NCBI RefSeq assembly: GCF_020497125.1
Contig: NC_059081.1
Location: 61,834,768-61,898,767, forward strand
DNA from: Mauremys mutica
Taxonomy: Eukaryota > Chordata > Testudines > Geoemydidae
Direction: 5' to 3'
DNA: 64,000 nucleotides
The position numbers and the translations under genes were made by a program. Shown here in pieces: positions 48,804-61,059 of this stretch. The notes under the pieces are model-generated. The model made no database searches, was not told the DNA's origin, and was given only the letters and a program-made list of their open reading frames with translations. Position 1 is the first letter of the stretch. The number at the start of each line of letters is the position of its first letter.

Positions 48804-49326
48804 TCAGGAGATAATGCTGCCCGGTTCTTGTTTACAAACGTGTTTGCATGGCACTGTTGTAGCAGGTGTCACAAGATATTTACGTGCCAGACGTACTACA
48901 GAGTCATATGTCCCTTCCTTTTTCAACCACCATTCCAGAGGACTTGCATCCATGCTGATGATGGGTTCTACTAGATAACGAGCCAAAGCAGAGCAGACTG
49001 ACGCATGTTCATTTTCATCATCTGAGTCAGAGGCCACCAGCAGAAGGTTGATTTTCTTTTTTTGGTGGTTTGGGTTCTGTAGTTTCTGCATCGGAGTGTT
49101 GCTCTTTTAAGAGATCTGAAAGCATGCTCCACCCCCTGTCCCAATCAGATTTTGGAAGGCACTTCAGATTCTTAAACCTTAGGTTGAGTGCTGTATCTAC
49201 CTTTAGAAATCTCACATTGGTACCTTCTTTGCGTTTTGTCAAATCTGCTGTGAAAGTGTTCTTAAAACAAACCACATGAGCTGGGTCATTATCGGAGACT
49301 GCTATAACATGAAACATATGGCACAA
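48804..49326 (-). pseudogene. hAT transposase C-terminal part (left arm), frameshifted
   Basis: Two overlapping minus-strand frames cover it. The upstream one reads MCHMFHVIAVSDNDPAHVVC and LKCLPKSDWDRGWSMLSDLL, KEQHSDAETTEPKPPKK. The downstream one has LLVASDSDDENEHAS, then PLEWWLKKEGTYDSVVRLAR, KYLVTPATTVPCKHV. That WW...LARKYL...PAT.VP series is the hAT-family dimerisation domain (ZBED-type transposases). A frameshift near 49060 separates the two, and the end of the domain is decayed (FS.SGDIV equivalent is broken). Confidence 0.85.
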
Positions 49327-49407
49327 TATGCAGGTAAAACAGAGCAGGAGACATACAATTCTTCCCCAAGGAGTTCAGTCGCAAATTTAATTAAAGCATT
49401 CTTTTAA

Positions 49408-49641
49408 ATGAGCGCCATCAGCATGGAAGCATGTCCTCTGGAATGGTGGCTGAAGCATGAAGGGGCATACGAATGTTTAGCATATCTGGCACGTAAATAC
49501 CTTGCAATGCTGGCTACAAAAGTGCCATGTGAATGCCTGTTCTCACTTTCAGGTGACATTGTAAACAAGAAGTGGACAGCATTGTCTCTTGCAAATGTAA
49601 ACAAACATATTTGTCTGAGTGATTGGCTGAACAAGAAGTAG
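49408..49641 (+). pseudogene. hAT transposase dimerisation domain (right arm)
   Basis: The frame reads SMEACPLEWWLKHEGAYECL, AYLARKYLAMLATKVPCECL, FSLSGDIVNKKWTALSLANV and NKHICLSDWLNKK. This is the complete C-terminal dimerisation motif of hAT transposases, better kept than the left-arm copy. Upstream of the first methionine the plus strand does not continue the transposase, so this arm holds only the extreme 3' end of the gene. Confidence 0.88.
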
Positions 49642-50532
49642 GACTGAGTGGACTTGTAGGCTCTAAAGTTTTACATTGTTTTATTTTTGAGTGCAGTTAT
49701 GGAACAAAAAAAATCTACATTTGTAAGTTGCACTTTCAGGATAAAGAGATTGTACTACAGTACTTGTATGAGGTATTATCACTTTTGCAGTGCAAATATT
49801 TGTAATAAAAAATAATTGAAGTGAGCACTGTACACATTGTGTTCTGTGTTGTAAATAAAATCAATATATTTGAAAATGTAGAAAAACTTCCAAAATATTT
49901 AATACATTTCAATTGGTATTCTATTGTTTAATAATGCAATTAAAAGTGCAATTAATTGTGATTAATTTTAATTGCGATTAATTTTTTTGAGATAATCGTG
50001 TGAGTTAACTGCAATTAATCGACAGCCCTAGTTCAAAGCTCTTTGCAGGATCAAGCCCTAAAGTACAGTGATGACAGATCAAGGGTGTGAGAGGAATAAG
50101 GGTAGACAGCACTGGAAATTAGGCTAATTGAAAGCCAGAATCTGGAGTACAGCCATGCACCTGGGAAGAGAATGTGAATGTTCTACAGTTTTCTTAACAC
50201 TGCTCAGCTGATCCACAAGCTCACTTACAGAATGAGCTTTATTTGCTGTTAAATTATGGCTTATGATTTAGAGGTGTGGTGTTTTTATTGAAGATGCAGT
50301 TTTCCCATCACCTAACCGGAATTAATATTTGTTTTCATTATGCTGGTTTTCTTTGAGCGATGTGTCTACAGCTTTAGTGACACCTTGTGGCTCGTGAATT
50401 ACAAGAAAATATTCCTAAGAACAGATCCACAGACTAGTGCATTTCAGGTCACGTCCTCCTTCATTGCTTAAAATTAACATTCTTAACAGATCACTTCTGA
50501 GTAATCGTCAATGCCGAGAAATAAGAAGTATG

Positions 50533-50632
50533 GCCCCAGTTCAGCTGGTGGAAATGGACCCAGGGAAAACAGCTTAGCACAGGCTTGACTGGGACTTAAG
50601 CACATGCTTAAAATTCTTTTGTGCACCGGGGC
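50533..50632. repeat. Short palindromic dispersed repeat
   Basis: It opens GGCCCCAGTTCAGC and closes GTGCACCGGGGCC, inverted ends of the same kind as at 36444-36518. Confidence 0.4.
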
Positions 50633-50947
50633 CTTTATAAATTGAGCGTAGAGTAGACAAAAGTATTTCGAATAAGAAACTGTGTATTTTTTATGCTTTA
50701 CAAATACATTTGGAGATCTTGGTGCTTGTCCTTTGATATTTGAATACTTTTGCTTTCCCACCCGTATTTTTCCTCCTTTACTCTCGTCTTCATTTTCATG
50801 TCATCTTTTCCTGATTTTACTTTCTGTTTATTTTCTCCCCCACCCCCTTCCTTTTTCTAATCAAATTCTGTTTTAACTTGGTAACTTGTTTGTTCATTCA
50901 TTGGTTAACATTACACATGTGCATGAGTCTTTGCAAGGCGGCAGCGC

Positions 50948-51055
50948 TGGATTGTAAGCTCATTGGAGCTCTGACTGCTTCTTTCTGTGCGTCTACCTAG
51001 TGCGTAGTACAATGGGGCCCTGCTCTTGACTGGAATTTCTAGGAACTACCACAAG
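50948..51055 (+). repeat. L2-like LINE 3' tail
   Basis: GGATTGTAAGCTCATTGGAG, CTAGTGCGTAGTACAATGGG and GACTGGAATTTCTAGGAACT follow the same tail as at 24055-24450. Confidence 0.5.
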
Positions 51056-52223
51056 ACAAAGGATGACAGTAGTTGCCGTTAGGGAAAAGTAAGATGTGCT
51101 GGAAACAAAACAAATGGTAAACGGGCTCGACCTTGTGTGGGGATAGATGATTTAGGGTGTGTTCAGGGTGAATGTATTGTCAGTTTGCTATGGAGACGAG
51201 GTGGCCCCTAGTCTCAGAGGGCGGGGAAGTGACAGTTGGAGGAGAAGAGGAAGGCAGTGGAGGGACGGAGGCAGGCAGTGGGCAGTCAGAGAGAGAGAGT
51301 GAGTCTGGGAGTAAATGCAGAGAAATAGGGTGTGGGGAGAGGGCAGCCAGAGAGACAGAGGGAAACTGGACTGAGAGAAACCGAGAGTAAGTGGAGTGAC
51401 TGAGGTTAAGCGGGGCAGACAAACATACAGAAGAAGGTTCTTTTAGTTTAAAGGTGGCTGGTCAGGTCAGTCCATGTTTGATGGCCAGTTCCTGAGCTTC
51501 CGTTCCTGATCCTCAGTTCTGGTTGTCTCCTATCATTAATACATGTGGTGCCAGAGAACTGGAACGGGAGAAGCAAAGGTCCTTCAGATCCCATGGGTCT
51601 GGGCTAATGTCCACCCCTGCAAACGAGCACCACTGGAGTCAAGTCCATCCCTTCAGGCAGTCAGGAGAGCCACTTAGGGCTCAAAGAGCATTAGATAGGA
51701 CCCAGTGAGTTATCTGGGGAAAGGGGAACCTTGAACTAACATAATAAGAACAACAACCTATAAGATAATAGCCTGTGTATACAGAGACAGATCTATTTCT
51801 TTATTTAGCGGGCTATATTGAGTTAAGTACACTTAGTAGTAAGTTATTTATATATACACACACACACACACGCCCTGTTACAAATATATTCTTCATCTAT
51901 TTAATGTTATTGTGGGTAGGTGGAATCCAGTTCCGTTTGTCCCAGTTTAAGTAAAATCCCTTTTATTTATTTTTTGACAACCCGTTGTATTATCTTGGCT
52001 CTCTCCTGCCGGGTAAATTATACCATCACTGTGATGGACCATGACTAGATCTTGGTTGGTGGTTTTGAATGGGGTGACCATCGGCTGTATTACAAATTAT
52101 AAACACAGTAACCCGACTCTGAGAGGTCTGTTTACAAAAAAACAAAACCCACCCAGAAACAGCAATTCTCAAGGATAATAGTCAAAACAGATGATTTAAC
52201 CACATAAACAAGTTAGGGTAGAG
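51056..52223. other. Intergenic, purine-rich tract and CA microsatellite
   Basis: A G/A-rich stretch at about 51180-51400 gives mirror open frames on both strands, with no domain. A (CA)n microsatellite is at about 51856-51873. No gene seen. Confidence 0.45.
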
Positions 52224-52566
52224 AATCATAAAATCACAAAACCGTAGGGCTGGAAGAGACTTCAAGAGGCATCTAGTCAGTTCTATGAATTGAGGCAGGA
52301 CCAAGTAAACCTAGACTATCCATGACAGGTGTTTGTCCAGCCTGTTCTTAAGAACCTCCAATTATGTGGATTCCACAACCCCCCTTGGAAGCCTATTCCA
52401 GAGCTCAACCACCCTGATAGCTGGGAAGTTTTTCCTAATCTCTAACCTAAATCTCCCTTGCTGCAGATTAAGCCCTTTACTTCTTGTCCTACCTTCAGCA
52501 GACATGGAGAGCAATTCATCACCATCCTCTTTATGAGAGCCCTTAACCTATTTGAAAACTTATCAG
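52224..52566 (-). mobile_element. CR1 LINE 3' end, minus strand
   Basis: AATCATAAAATCACAAAACC, GTAGGGCTGGAAGAGACTTC and on to GGAAGCCTATTCCAGAGCTC, CTTTACTTCTTGTCCTACC follow the reversed CR1 3' region, about 340 bp, without an open frame. Confidence 0.88.
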
Positions 52567-53032
52567 GTGAGAATAATAGAAGCAGTTTCATGGCAATAAT
52601 GTAACTGAGGTGGTGGTGCTTGGAACACTATGCTGTAACCACGCTTTGAGACCCAAAGGCTGACTGTGTCTTTAAAAATCCGTTTGTCTTGATCTCACAA
52701 TATCCCTTCTTTTTGTGCATGTGTACAAACACACGTGGGTGCACCAAGGAATGTTCACTCTCTGTGGGACTCCTAAAATTTCTTGCTCTAAAATCACCCT
52801 GCTATTTGGCATATCTTGCTATTGACAGGACTTCAGTGTCACAGCTGGTGAGAAAAAAAGAAAATTTGTTTCAGTTTTGCAGAATTTTTTTAAAATGTTC
52901 ATGAAATGTTTTTTGAAAACGTTCGAACTATTGTTTGTTTTCCCCTCAATTTTTCTTTTTTGCTGCTGAGTGCAATAAAATGAACGGTGTCCAAGGCTTC
53001 AGATTTTTGGACACTTTTTTTCCCTTTTTCTT

Positions 53033-53350
53033 AGTCCTGGTCTACATTGAACAATTAGACTGATCTAGCTACATCGCTCAGGGTTGTGAAAAATGTCATG
53101 CCCGGAGCACCACAGTTAGGTCAACCTACCTCCCGGAGTAGATGCAGCTAGGTCATCAGAAGGGACACCACACACCCTCCCTAGGAACCTGGTGGGAGTG
53201 GAAGGACCAGGGCTCACGCTGGCACCCTATAGTTTGGGGAGAGCAGGGATAAGAGGGAGGCAAACGCCCCACCCCATAGGACCTAGCTACCACTTTCTGT
53301 TGATGTAGGAAGCGTCCACATACGGCACTACAATGGCATAGCTGCAGCTG
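53033..53350. mobile_element. Non-autonomous DNA transposon fragment (GTCTACA type)
   Basis: It begins CCTGGTCTACATTGAACAA and contains GATCTAGCTACATCGCTCAG, GGGTTGTGAAAAATG, GGTCAACCTACCTCC and near the right GCGTCCACATACGGCACTAC, GGCATAGCTGCAGCTG. These are marks of a turtle MITE family. The right terminal repeat is not clear. Confidence 0.55.
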
Positions 53351-54190
53351 GCCCTTTAAGGGGAGATGGGCCTCAGTTCTCCTGTGACAATCCTAACTTG
53401 CCTCCAGGTGAGAAAAGGATTTTGGTCATGTGACTAAGTCAGGCCAAGCCTAGGCGTATATAAGGGAGAGGCCTGAGGGACACTAAGGAGTTGCTGGATA
53501 AAGAAGTCAACCAGCACACAGCCCCAGGATGGAGGACTCTGAGATCCCAGACTTGTGAGGTAAGTTACAGGCTGGGGAGGCCAAACTTTAAAGCCACAGT
53601 CGCAAGGAAGACTCAGACCCTAAATCTGAAGAAGAGTAGAAAGGAAGCTCTGTGGGAGTTGAATTATATGGAACAAATCAGACTCCAGGAGAAGAGGAAT
53701 ATTGTTTCAAAGACTTTGCTTATGACTGAACTATTTTGGCAGAACTGGAGGGAAACTGAGGCAGGGTGCCTATAGGGCTGTCCTAGACCACAATGGGGTG
53801 TCCTGGGACAGTTACTTGTCTCTACACCATTTGGTTTACATTTTTCCACTTGAATTTTTCAAAGATGAGGGAGCTTTGAAAAATTACAGCAAGGAAAGAG
53901 AGAAACAATGAGGGGGGAAATAGAAGTGAAAGGAAAAACCCTCAACATCATTCTATTCTATTCGGTGGCAAAAATGGGGAGAAAAGAGGAGGAAAACCCC
54001 AACATCTGATATTTTGAGAAATTTTCAATTTACAAGAACTAAAAGGAAATGTTCATTTTGAAACAAGAAAATTGTTTGTAATTTTCGGTCAAACAACGGA
54101 ACAACCTTCATGAAATGATATATTCCTGCAAAACAACTGTTTTCAATTAAACCCTATTTTTCACAGGGAGTCTCTTGGCTGAAAAAGTTT
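53351..54190. other. Unassigned segment; possible LTR remnant and A-rich repeat
   Basis: A TATA-like GTATATAAGG at about 53456 is followed by a GT donor-like GAGGTAAGT at about 53557, as in a retroelement leader, but no coding motif is visible. The right half (about 53820-54190) is A/T-rich with many GAAAATTTTC-type motifs, as at 59805-60205. Low confidence. Confidence 0.25.
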
Positions 54191-54432
54191 AAACCAGTTC
54201 TAAAAATGACCTTTTCTAAACTCACTCAGTGATAATGAGAATGTTGACAATGAGTTTTATACACGAGAGGGGCGGAGCATACAAACTTCAAATGGGCTCA
54301 GATACCATGGCAACAAATGTGGCTAGATGGATCCTTTTGAAATTAAGCTAATCAATACAAGTACAGTATATGTAGTAGAAATAATAGTAGCAAACCTTCA
54401 GTAGTGTTTGATATTAGAGAAAACAAATGCAG

Positions 54433-54855
<423 letters not shown>

Positions 54856-55327
54856 TCAAGACAAATAACTGATGTCCACTGATACAGCTTTTGGAATACA
54901 ATGCTTTAAGGGAAGCAACCTTTAGTTCCCATTAAGAGTTAACAAAATTACTGAATAACAATGGAAACATTTACTGAGCTGCCTGATTTTAAATCAATTG
55001 ACACTTAGTACTATTTTTACCATTAAACATAAGACTAAATATTCCATCAGATCAAAATCGTTTTTGGAATGACTGTATTTCTTTTTAGAAAGACGGAGCC
55101 AATTGCTTTCTGTCTTTCTACTAGGAAACGACAGAATAAATGGTGGGAGATTATTATAAAAAAGTCTCATCTGATTTTTGCCCTGGTGTAGCATCAGATT
55201 ACCCCTAGGGACCCAGACAGAGCAGATGGGTAACAAAGAGCCTTAGCCTCAGCTATTTTACTCAATGGATGTTTAAGTTAAAGGTTGCGATATTTCATTT
55301 GAATTGGAGCATAGTTTTAAACTATAA

Positions 55328-55599
55328 TGGGGTTCAAAAGAAAATTAGATAAATTCCTGGAGGATAGGTCCATCAATGACTATTAGCCAAGATGGTCAAG
55401 GACTCAACTCTATGCTCTGGGTGTCCCTAGCATCTGTTTGCCAGAAGCTGGGAGTGGACAACAGGGGTGGATCATTCGATGACTCCCTGTTCTGTTCATT
55501 GCCTCAGAAGCACCTGCCATTGGCGACTATCGGAAGACAGGATACTGGGCTAGATGGACCATTGGTCTGGCCCAGTATGGTCATTCTGATGTTCTTATA
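55328..55599 (+). mobile_element. CR1 LINE 3' end, plus strand
   Basis: GGGGTTCAAAAGAAAATTAG, ATAAATTCCTGGAGGATAGG to CCAGTATGGTCATTCTGATG, TTCTTAT is the CR1 tail. It lies 30 bp from the opposite-strand CR1 copy at 55630, so the two 3' ends face each other. Confidence 0.92.
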
Positions 55600-55629
55600 G
55601 TTTAATTAATATTTGATTTTTTTTTTAAA

Positions 55630-57240
55630 CATAAGAACATAAGAACGGCCATACTGGGTCAGACCAAAGGTCCATCAAGCCCAGTATCCTGTCCTCTGAC
55701 AGTGGCCAATGGCAGGTGCCACAAAGGGAATGAAGAGACAGGTTATCATCAAGTGATCCATGCCCTGTCACCCAATCCCAACTTCTGGCAAACAGAGGCT
55801 AGAGACACCATTCCTGCCCATCCTGACTAATAGGTCCATCAATGGCTATCTTCCATGAATCTATCTAGCTCCCTTTTGAACCCTGTTATAGTACTGGCCT
55901 TCACAACACCGTCTGGCAAGGAGTTCCAGACGTTGACAGTGTGTTGCATGAAAAAATACTGTCTTGTGTTTGTTTTAAACCTGCTGCCTATTAATTTCAT
56001 TTGGTGGCCCCTTGCTCTTGTATTATGAGGAGTAAATAACACTTCATTATTTACTTTCTCCACACCACTCATGATTTTATAGACCTCTATCATATCCCCC
56101 CTTAGTAGCCTCTTTTCCAAGCTGAAAAGTCCCAGTCTTATTCATCTCTCCTCACATGGCAGCCGTTCCATACCCCTCATAATTTTTGTTGCCCTTTTCT
56201 GAACCTTTTCCAATTGCAATATCTCTTTTTTGAGATGGGGCGACCACATCGGCACACGGTATTCAAGATGTGGGCGTACCATGGATTTATATAGAGGCAA
56301 TATGATATTTTCTGTCTTATTATCTAGCCCTTTCTTGATGATTCCCAACATTCTGTTCCCTTTTTTGACTGCCGCTGCACATTGAGTGGATGATTTCAGA
56401 GAACTATCCACAATGACTTCCAGATCTCTTTCTTGAATGGTAACAGCTAATTTAGACCCCATCATTGTATATCTATAGTTAGGATTATGTTTTCCAATAT
56501 GCATTACTTTGCATTTATCAATATTAAATTTCATCTGCCAGTTTTGAGATCCTTTTGTAGCTCTTCGCAGTCTGCCAGGGACTTAATTATCTTGAGTAGT
56601 TTTGTATCATCTGCAAATTTTGCCACCTGTTTACCCCTTTTCCCAGATTGTTTATGAATATGCTAAATAGGACTGGGCCCAGTACAGATCCCTGGGGGAC
56701 ACCACTATTTACCTCTCTCCTTTCTGAAAACTGACCATTTATTCCTACCCTCTGTTTCTTTTCTTTTAACCAGTCACCAATCCATGAGAGAACCTTCCCT
56801 CTTATCCCATGACTGCTTATTTTGCTTAAGAGCCTTTGGTGAGGGACTTTGTCAAAGGCTTTCTGAAAATCTAAATACACTATATCCACTGGATCTCCTT
56901 TGTCCACATGCTTGTTGACCCCCTCAAAGAATGCTAGTAGACTGGTGAGGCATGATTTCCCTTTACAAAAACCATGTTGACTATTTCCCAACAAAATATG
57001 TTCATCTATGCATCTGACAATCTTGTTCTTTATGATATTTTCAACCAATTTGCCCGGTATTGAAGTGAGGCCTACTGGCCTGTAGTTGCCAGGGTCAGCT
57101 CTGGAGCCCTTTTTAAAAACTGGCATCACATTAGCTATCCTCCAGTCATTTGGTACAGAAGCTGATTTAAATGATAGGTTACAGATGACAGTTAGTAGTC
57201 CTGCAACTTCACATTTGAGTTCCTTCCTTTCATTGCCATT
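55630..57240 (-). mobile_element. CR1 LINE, 1.6 kb, with decayed reverse transcriptase
   Basis: The 3' tail is at the low-coordinate end (CATAAGAACATAAGAACGGC). Reading the minus strand from 57129: GNYRPVGLTSIPGKLVENII, a central YLDFQKAFDKVPHQRLLSKI, then GVPQGSVLGPVLFSIFINNL are reverse-transcriptase blocks, followed by a frame break just before the FADD active site. After it come KCKVMHIGKHNPNYRYTM and [27 protein letters not shown] in 56534-56142, and [31 protein letters not shown] in 56120-55839. Endonuclease is absent. Stops and frameshifts make it inactive. Confidence 0.95.
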
Positions 57241-58267
57241 TTAAAAGGAAGTCTGTCACAGTGGCTAGAATTTATGACTAAAGGGACATCTACACTTGAA
57301 TGTAGTCCTGTTTTAGTTCAATGAGATATGATCAGCATGGCAAGTTTAGGCATTACACAAACTTGTGTGCTGTCTGCACTAGATTATAGAATTGTGCTAG
57401 TTAACACATGTTAAAGATGACTTAAAATTCAAGAGTTGACACTGGAGCAGATCCTCCGCCGGGGTAAACTGTCATACCTCCACCGACTTCAGTGGGATCA
57501 GAGTCAGACCACTCCCACCCCACTTCTACACTGATGTAAATTAGCAAACGAACTCATTGGCCTAATGAAGTCAATGGTAAAACTCTCATTGACTACATTG
57601 GGTACAGAACTAGGCTAAACTGAATGCTTTTGAAAATCCCCACCTAGGACTCCAATCAAGTCCACCTACACAGATCCAATTGCAGGATCAAATCCTATGG
57701 CTACAGCGAAGGTAAGGAAAAAAAAGTAAGATAGAGGGAGTCTTCTTAGCATATAGGCAACGTGCCTCAGGTGGCCAGGATTCATCCCTGAATTTGGTCC
57801 GCTGGTTGGCTCATTAGCTTCCCCGGCTTGGTCCGGGTACTGAGGGGGCATGCGACGTGAATGCTGATCCATGCCCCCCGGGGGGCGTGGGGAGAGAATG
57901 TATGGTTAACACACACAGTGCCGGAATCAATTACAATTAGAACGAGTGAGCTTCCCAGATAAAGAAGGCGCTAGTTTTAAAATGATCAAATACCGGCTGC
58001 TTTTCAAATGGAAAATCAAACTAATATTAGTTCATGTTAGTGGAACTGAGCCTCTGTCAAAAGTTGTCGGTGGTCAGGCAAAGGAGTCCAGTGCTACCTT
58101 TACTCTTAGTCTGTGCTACTGCTAGGGTGTCTAATGAAACTCTGAAACAATGAGCGAATACAGCAGGAAGCAAAGCTAGGGCTGTGAGATACCAGACTTA
58201 TGACTGGCCCCGCCGTTGGTCTAACAATGCCATGACTCACTAAACATACCCATTGCAAAGGGGAGAC
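57241..58267 (-). other. METTL21A intron 2, repeat remnants
   Basis: Around 57288-57420 the text GGGACATCTACACTTGAATG and GTGCTGTCTGCACTAGATT suggests a decayed MITE; around 57440-57560 CCACCGACTTCAGTGGGATC is a common amniote dispersed motif. Neither has clear edges. No exon seen. Confidence 0.35.
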
Positions 58268-58490
58268 AGCACAGCACCGTGGATGGGACATCAGACTAGT
58301 TCAGGAGACTTGAGTTCTGTTCCTGGCCCTGCCACTGAGTGATTGACAGAACTTGGGCAAGTTGCTTAATTGCTCTGTGACTCAGTTTCCCTGCTTGCAA
58401 AATAGGGTTAATAATGTTTATGCATCTTTGTAAAGTGCTTTGCTATCTGTTGATGGAGCTCACTACACAAAATGTGAAGTATTAATAAAG
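58268..58490 (+). repeat. MIR-type SINE
   Basis: GAGACTTGAGTTCTGTTCCT, GGCCCTGCCACTGAGTGATT, AACTTGGGCAAGTTGCTTAA, CTCTGTGACTCAGTTTCCC and GTAAAGTGCTTTGCTATCTG is a well-preserved MIR body and tail. Confidence 0.85.
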
Positions 58491-58744
58491 CTGAAGGACA
58501 TAAGCACAGCATTTATTCCCTGGGGGAGAATAGCTACAGAAAAGAAGGGGATGCCATTGAGCTCACTGCCATGGAAACAGCAGGCAGCCTTAAGGGGGTT
58601 CTACTCTGAAGCACCATCACCACAATAAATAATGCAGGAAGCTCTAAAGCCTGACAAGGAAGATGAGCCCCAGAGGAAACATCACAGTAACCCTCACATA
58701 GCTTGGCTGTTACCGCAGCCCTGTCACCTAGTGTGTGAATTTTA

Positions 58745-58906
<162 letters not shown>

Positions 58907-59582
58907 CTAATTAAGATTTGGGGATAATGTTAGTGATGCCAGACCACAGTATTTCTGATTGAAACCAGTAGAGAAGGTTGCAAGAAAGGTATGGACAATC
59001 AAGCACCTCAAGTCTAAAGGTATACTTTGCCATCCATGTTATACAAAGGCTGACGGGAGGCAGAGAGGAATATCCAAACTATCAATCCTGCAAAGTAGGT
59101 TAAAATAATGACATGGGACTGTTTCTTCATTAAATCCAAAACACAACAGAAGAAAGCAGAAAAAGACATAGTTGCACTAAGAAAGGAAAAGCAGGATTTC
59201 TGTTTGATGCAAAAATGAATGCAAAATTGCAGAACCGTTGAGATGCACCATTGCCCTTTATCGTATTTCTTACAACTTTCCAAAACCTTTCGGTTTAATC
59301 TTGGTACATGCTTGACATACTCTTCATAATGTGTGTGAAGGTCAAGCAGTTGAGCGTAATGGATTAAGAGCACTTCTATTTAAGTACAAGTTAAATCCAA
59401 TGTGAACTACTGGTAAGCAAGTTCCCACACCCAAATCATGACTTCGCAAGAGCATCTGCTATAGAAAATTCTGTCTCATCAATATCAGACTTATCCTTAG
59501 GAATGGAATGAAGCTATGCTAGCATATATGCTCCAATTAATATGAGCAGTTAAATTGCCAAACTCGTTATTTATGATCAGAG

Positions 59583-59800
59583 AGAGGGGCATGATTTAGT
59601 GGTCAAAGCACAGGACTAGGACCCAGGTACAGCTAAATTCCAATACAAGCTCGACCACTGACGACTCCTGTGCTTCAGGTTTTCTAGCTACTATATGATG
59701 CTACTTAACTATCTCATCAAGGTGGTGTGGGAATTAGTGGCTGTCCAGTGCTTTGAAGATTAAAAGAGCTATGCAAATACTAAGTATTATTTTATTATTA
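59583..59800 (+). repeat. MIR/CORE-type SINE
   Basis: A tRNA-like head (GATTTAGTGGTCAAAGCACA, GGACTAGGACCCAGGTAC), then a decayed core and a GTGCTTTGAAGATTAAAAGA, GCTATGCAAATACTAAGTA tail ending in (TTA)n. Confidence 0.6.
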
Positions 59801-59804
59801 TTAA

Positions 59805-60205
59805 GACTTGGTCAAAAAAAAAGGGAAAACAACTTTGTGATAAGTCTTGAAAGTGGCCTCATTTCCCACAAAGTCTTTCATGGTTTTTTTTTCAAAATGT
59901 TAAACTTTCTATTGCAATAATTGTCAACATTTTTCATCTACCAAAAAAATGGATTTTCTTACTGAAAACACAGTTTCCAGTACACTAGCAATCTAACAAC
60001 AACAAAAATCTAATAATATTGAACATTTAGATCAAAGTATCAATTTTTAAATGTTGCAGAAAACTGTGCAAAATGGAAAGTTTTGATTGTGCTGACAATG
60101 TACCATGAAAAGATTTTCTTTAAAAAAAAAGAAAAAAGAAAAAAAAGCTCTTTTCAATTGGGGAAAAAACTTCTCAAGCAGAAAATTTGCAGCCAGCTCT
60201 CCTAG
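59805..60205. repeat. A/T-rich repeat with GAAAATTTTC-type motifs
   Basis: Many A- and T-runs and an end AGAAAATTTGCAGCCAGCTC that resembles AGAAAATTTTCAGCCAGCCC at about 63690-63710. It may be a degenerate MITE family; edges are uncertain. Confidence 0.35.
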
Positions 60206-60207
60206 GC

Positions 60208-60546
<339 letters not shown>

Positions 60547-60774
60547 CTATCAAATCTCTCTGACCTATGGAGCAAGGGAGAACAAGTCTATGTGAAACCT
60601 CAGGGAGAAAAGAACATCTGTTTTGTCCTCGCAAACTAATTTGGCTTGTTTTAAATAACATGAGGGAGATTCCAAATACTGTTTTGGATCCTAATGATTC
60701 GCTCATTGCTTAGCTACTGTGGAACAGCTTCAACAAGAGATTGAAGGAGTCCCACGTGAGACTATCCCTTAGCT

Positions 60775-60920
60775 AGGTGGTCACGGCATTCACCCAAAAG
60801 GTGGTCAACTTCCTTCTCTCACTCAGCTGGAGGGAAGATTTGAACTGGGGGTCTCCTACATCCCAGCTGAGTACCCTAACCTCTGGGCTATAAGTGTTGG
60901 AAGGCGGCACTCCTCTCCCT
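60775..60920 (-). repeat. tRNA-derived SINE, minus strand
   Basis: Read on the minus strand it gives TATAGCCCAGAGGTTAGGGT (A box region), ACTCAGCTGGGATGTAGGAG and CCCAGTTCAAATC (B box), then a body TGAGTGAGAGAAGGAAGTTG. This is a tRNA-like pol III head. It sits in the 5' intron of METTL21A, in the same orientation as the gene. Confidence 0.6.
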
Positions 60921-61059
60921 CACTGTTTTGTGTCAACTCGTGCGTAGGGGCTCATGCAGTAAGTGCTCTCTGAGCACACTTACCAGATAGGCCCCTCAGA
61001 CGAGTTGGGCAGAGGAATGCTGATACTCCCGGTTCATATCAGATGCATGTGTAAAATTC

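Larger units (their letters stand above)
48232..50030. mobile_element. Fold-back hAT element with two inverted transposase 3' ends
   Basis: Ends TAGGGCTCTCAAGCGATTA and TAATCGACAGCCCTA are inverted, flanked by GGGCAAAG (48224-48231) and GTTCAAAG (50031-50038), an 8-bp hAT-size duplication with two mismatches. The left arm, read on the minus strand, matches the right arm read on the plus strand over hundreds of bases, including the hAT dimerisation domain and the AT-rich 3' flank. So the element is two copies of one hAT 3' end, head to head. The right arm keeps less of the transposase than the left. A CR1 tail is inserted in the left arm (48510-48718). Confidence 0.85.

Noticed and set aside
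51172..51422. Glu/Ser-rich frame on plus and Ser/Pro-rich frame on minus
   Set aside because: Low-complexity G/A tract; no domain and no splice context.
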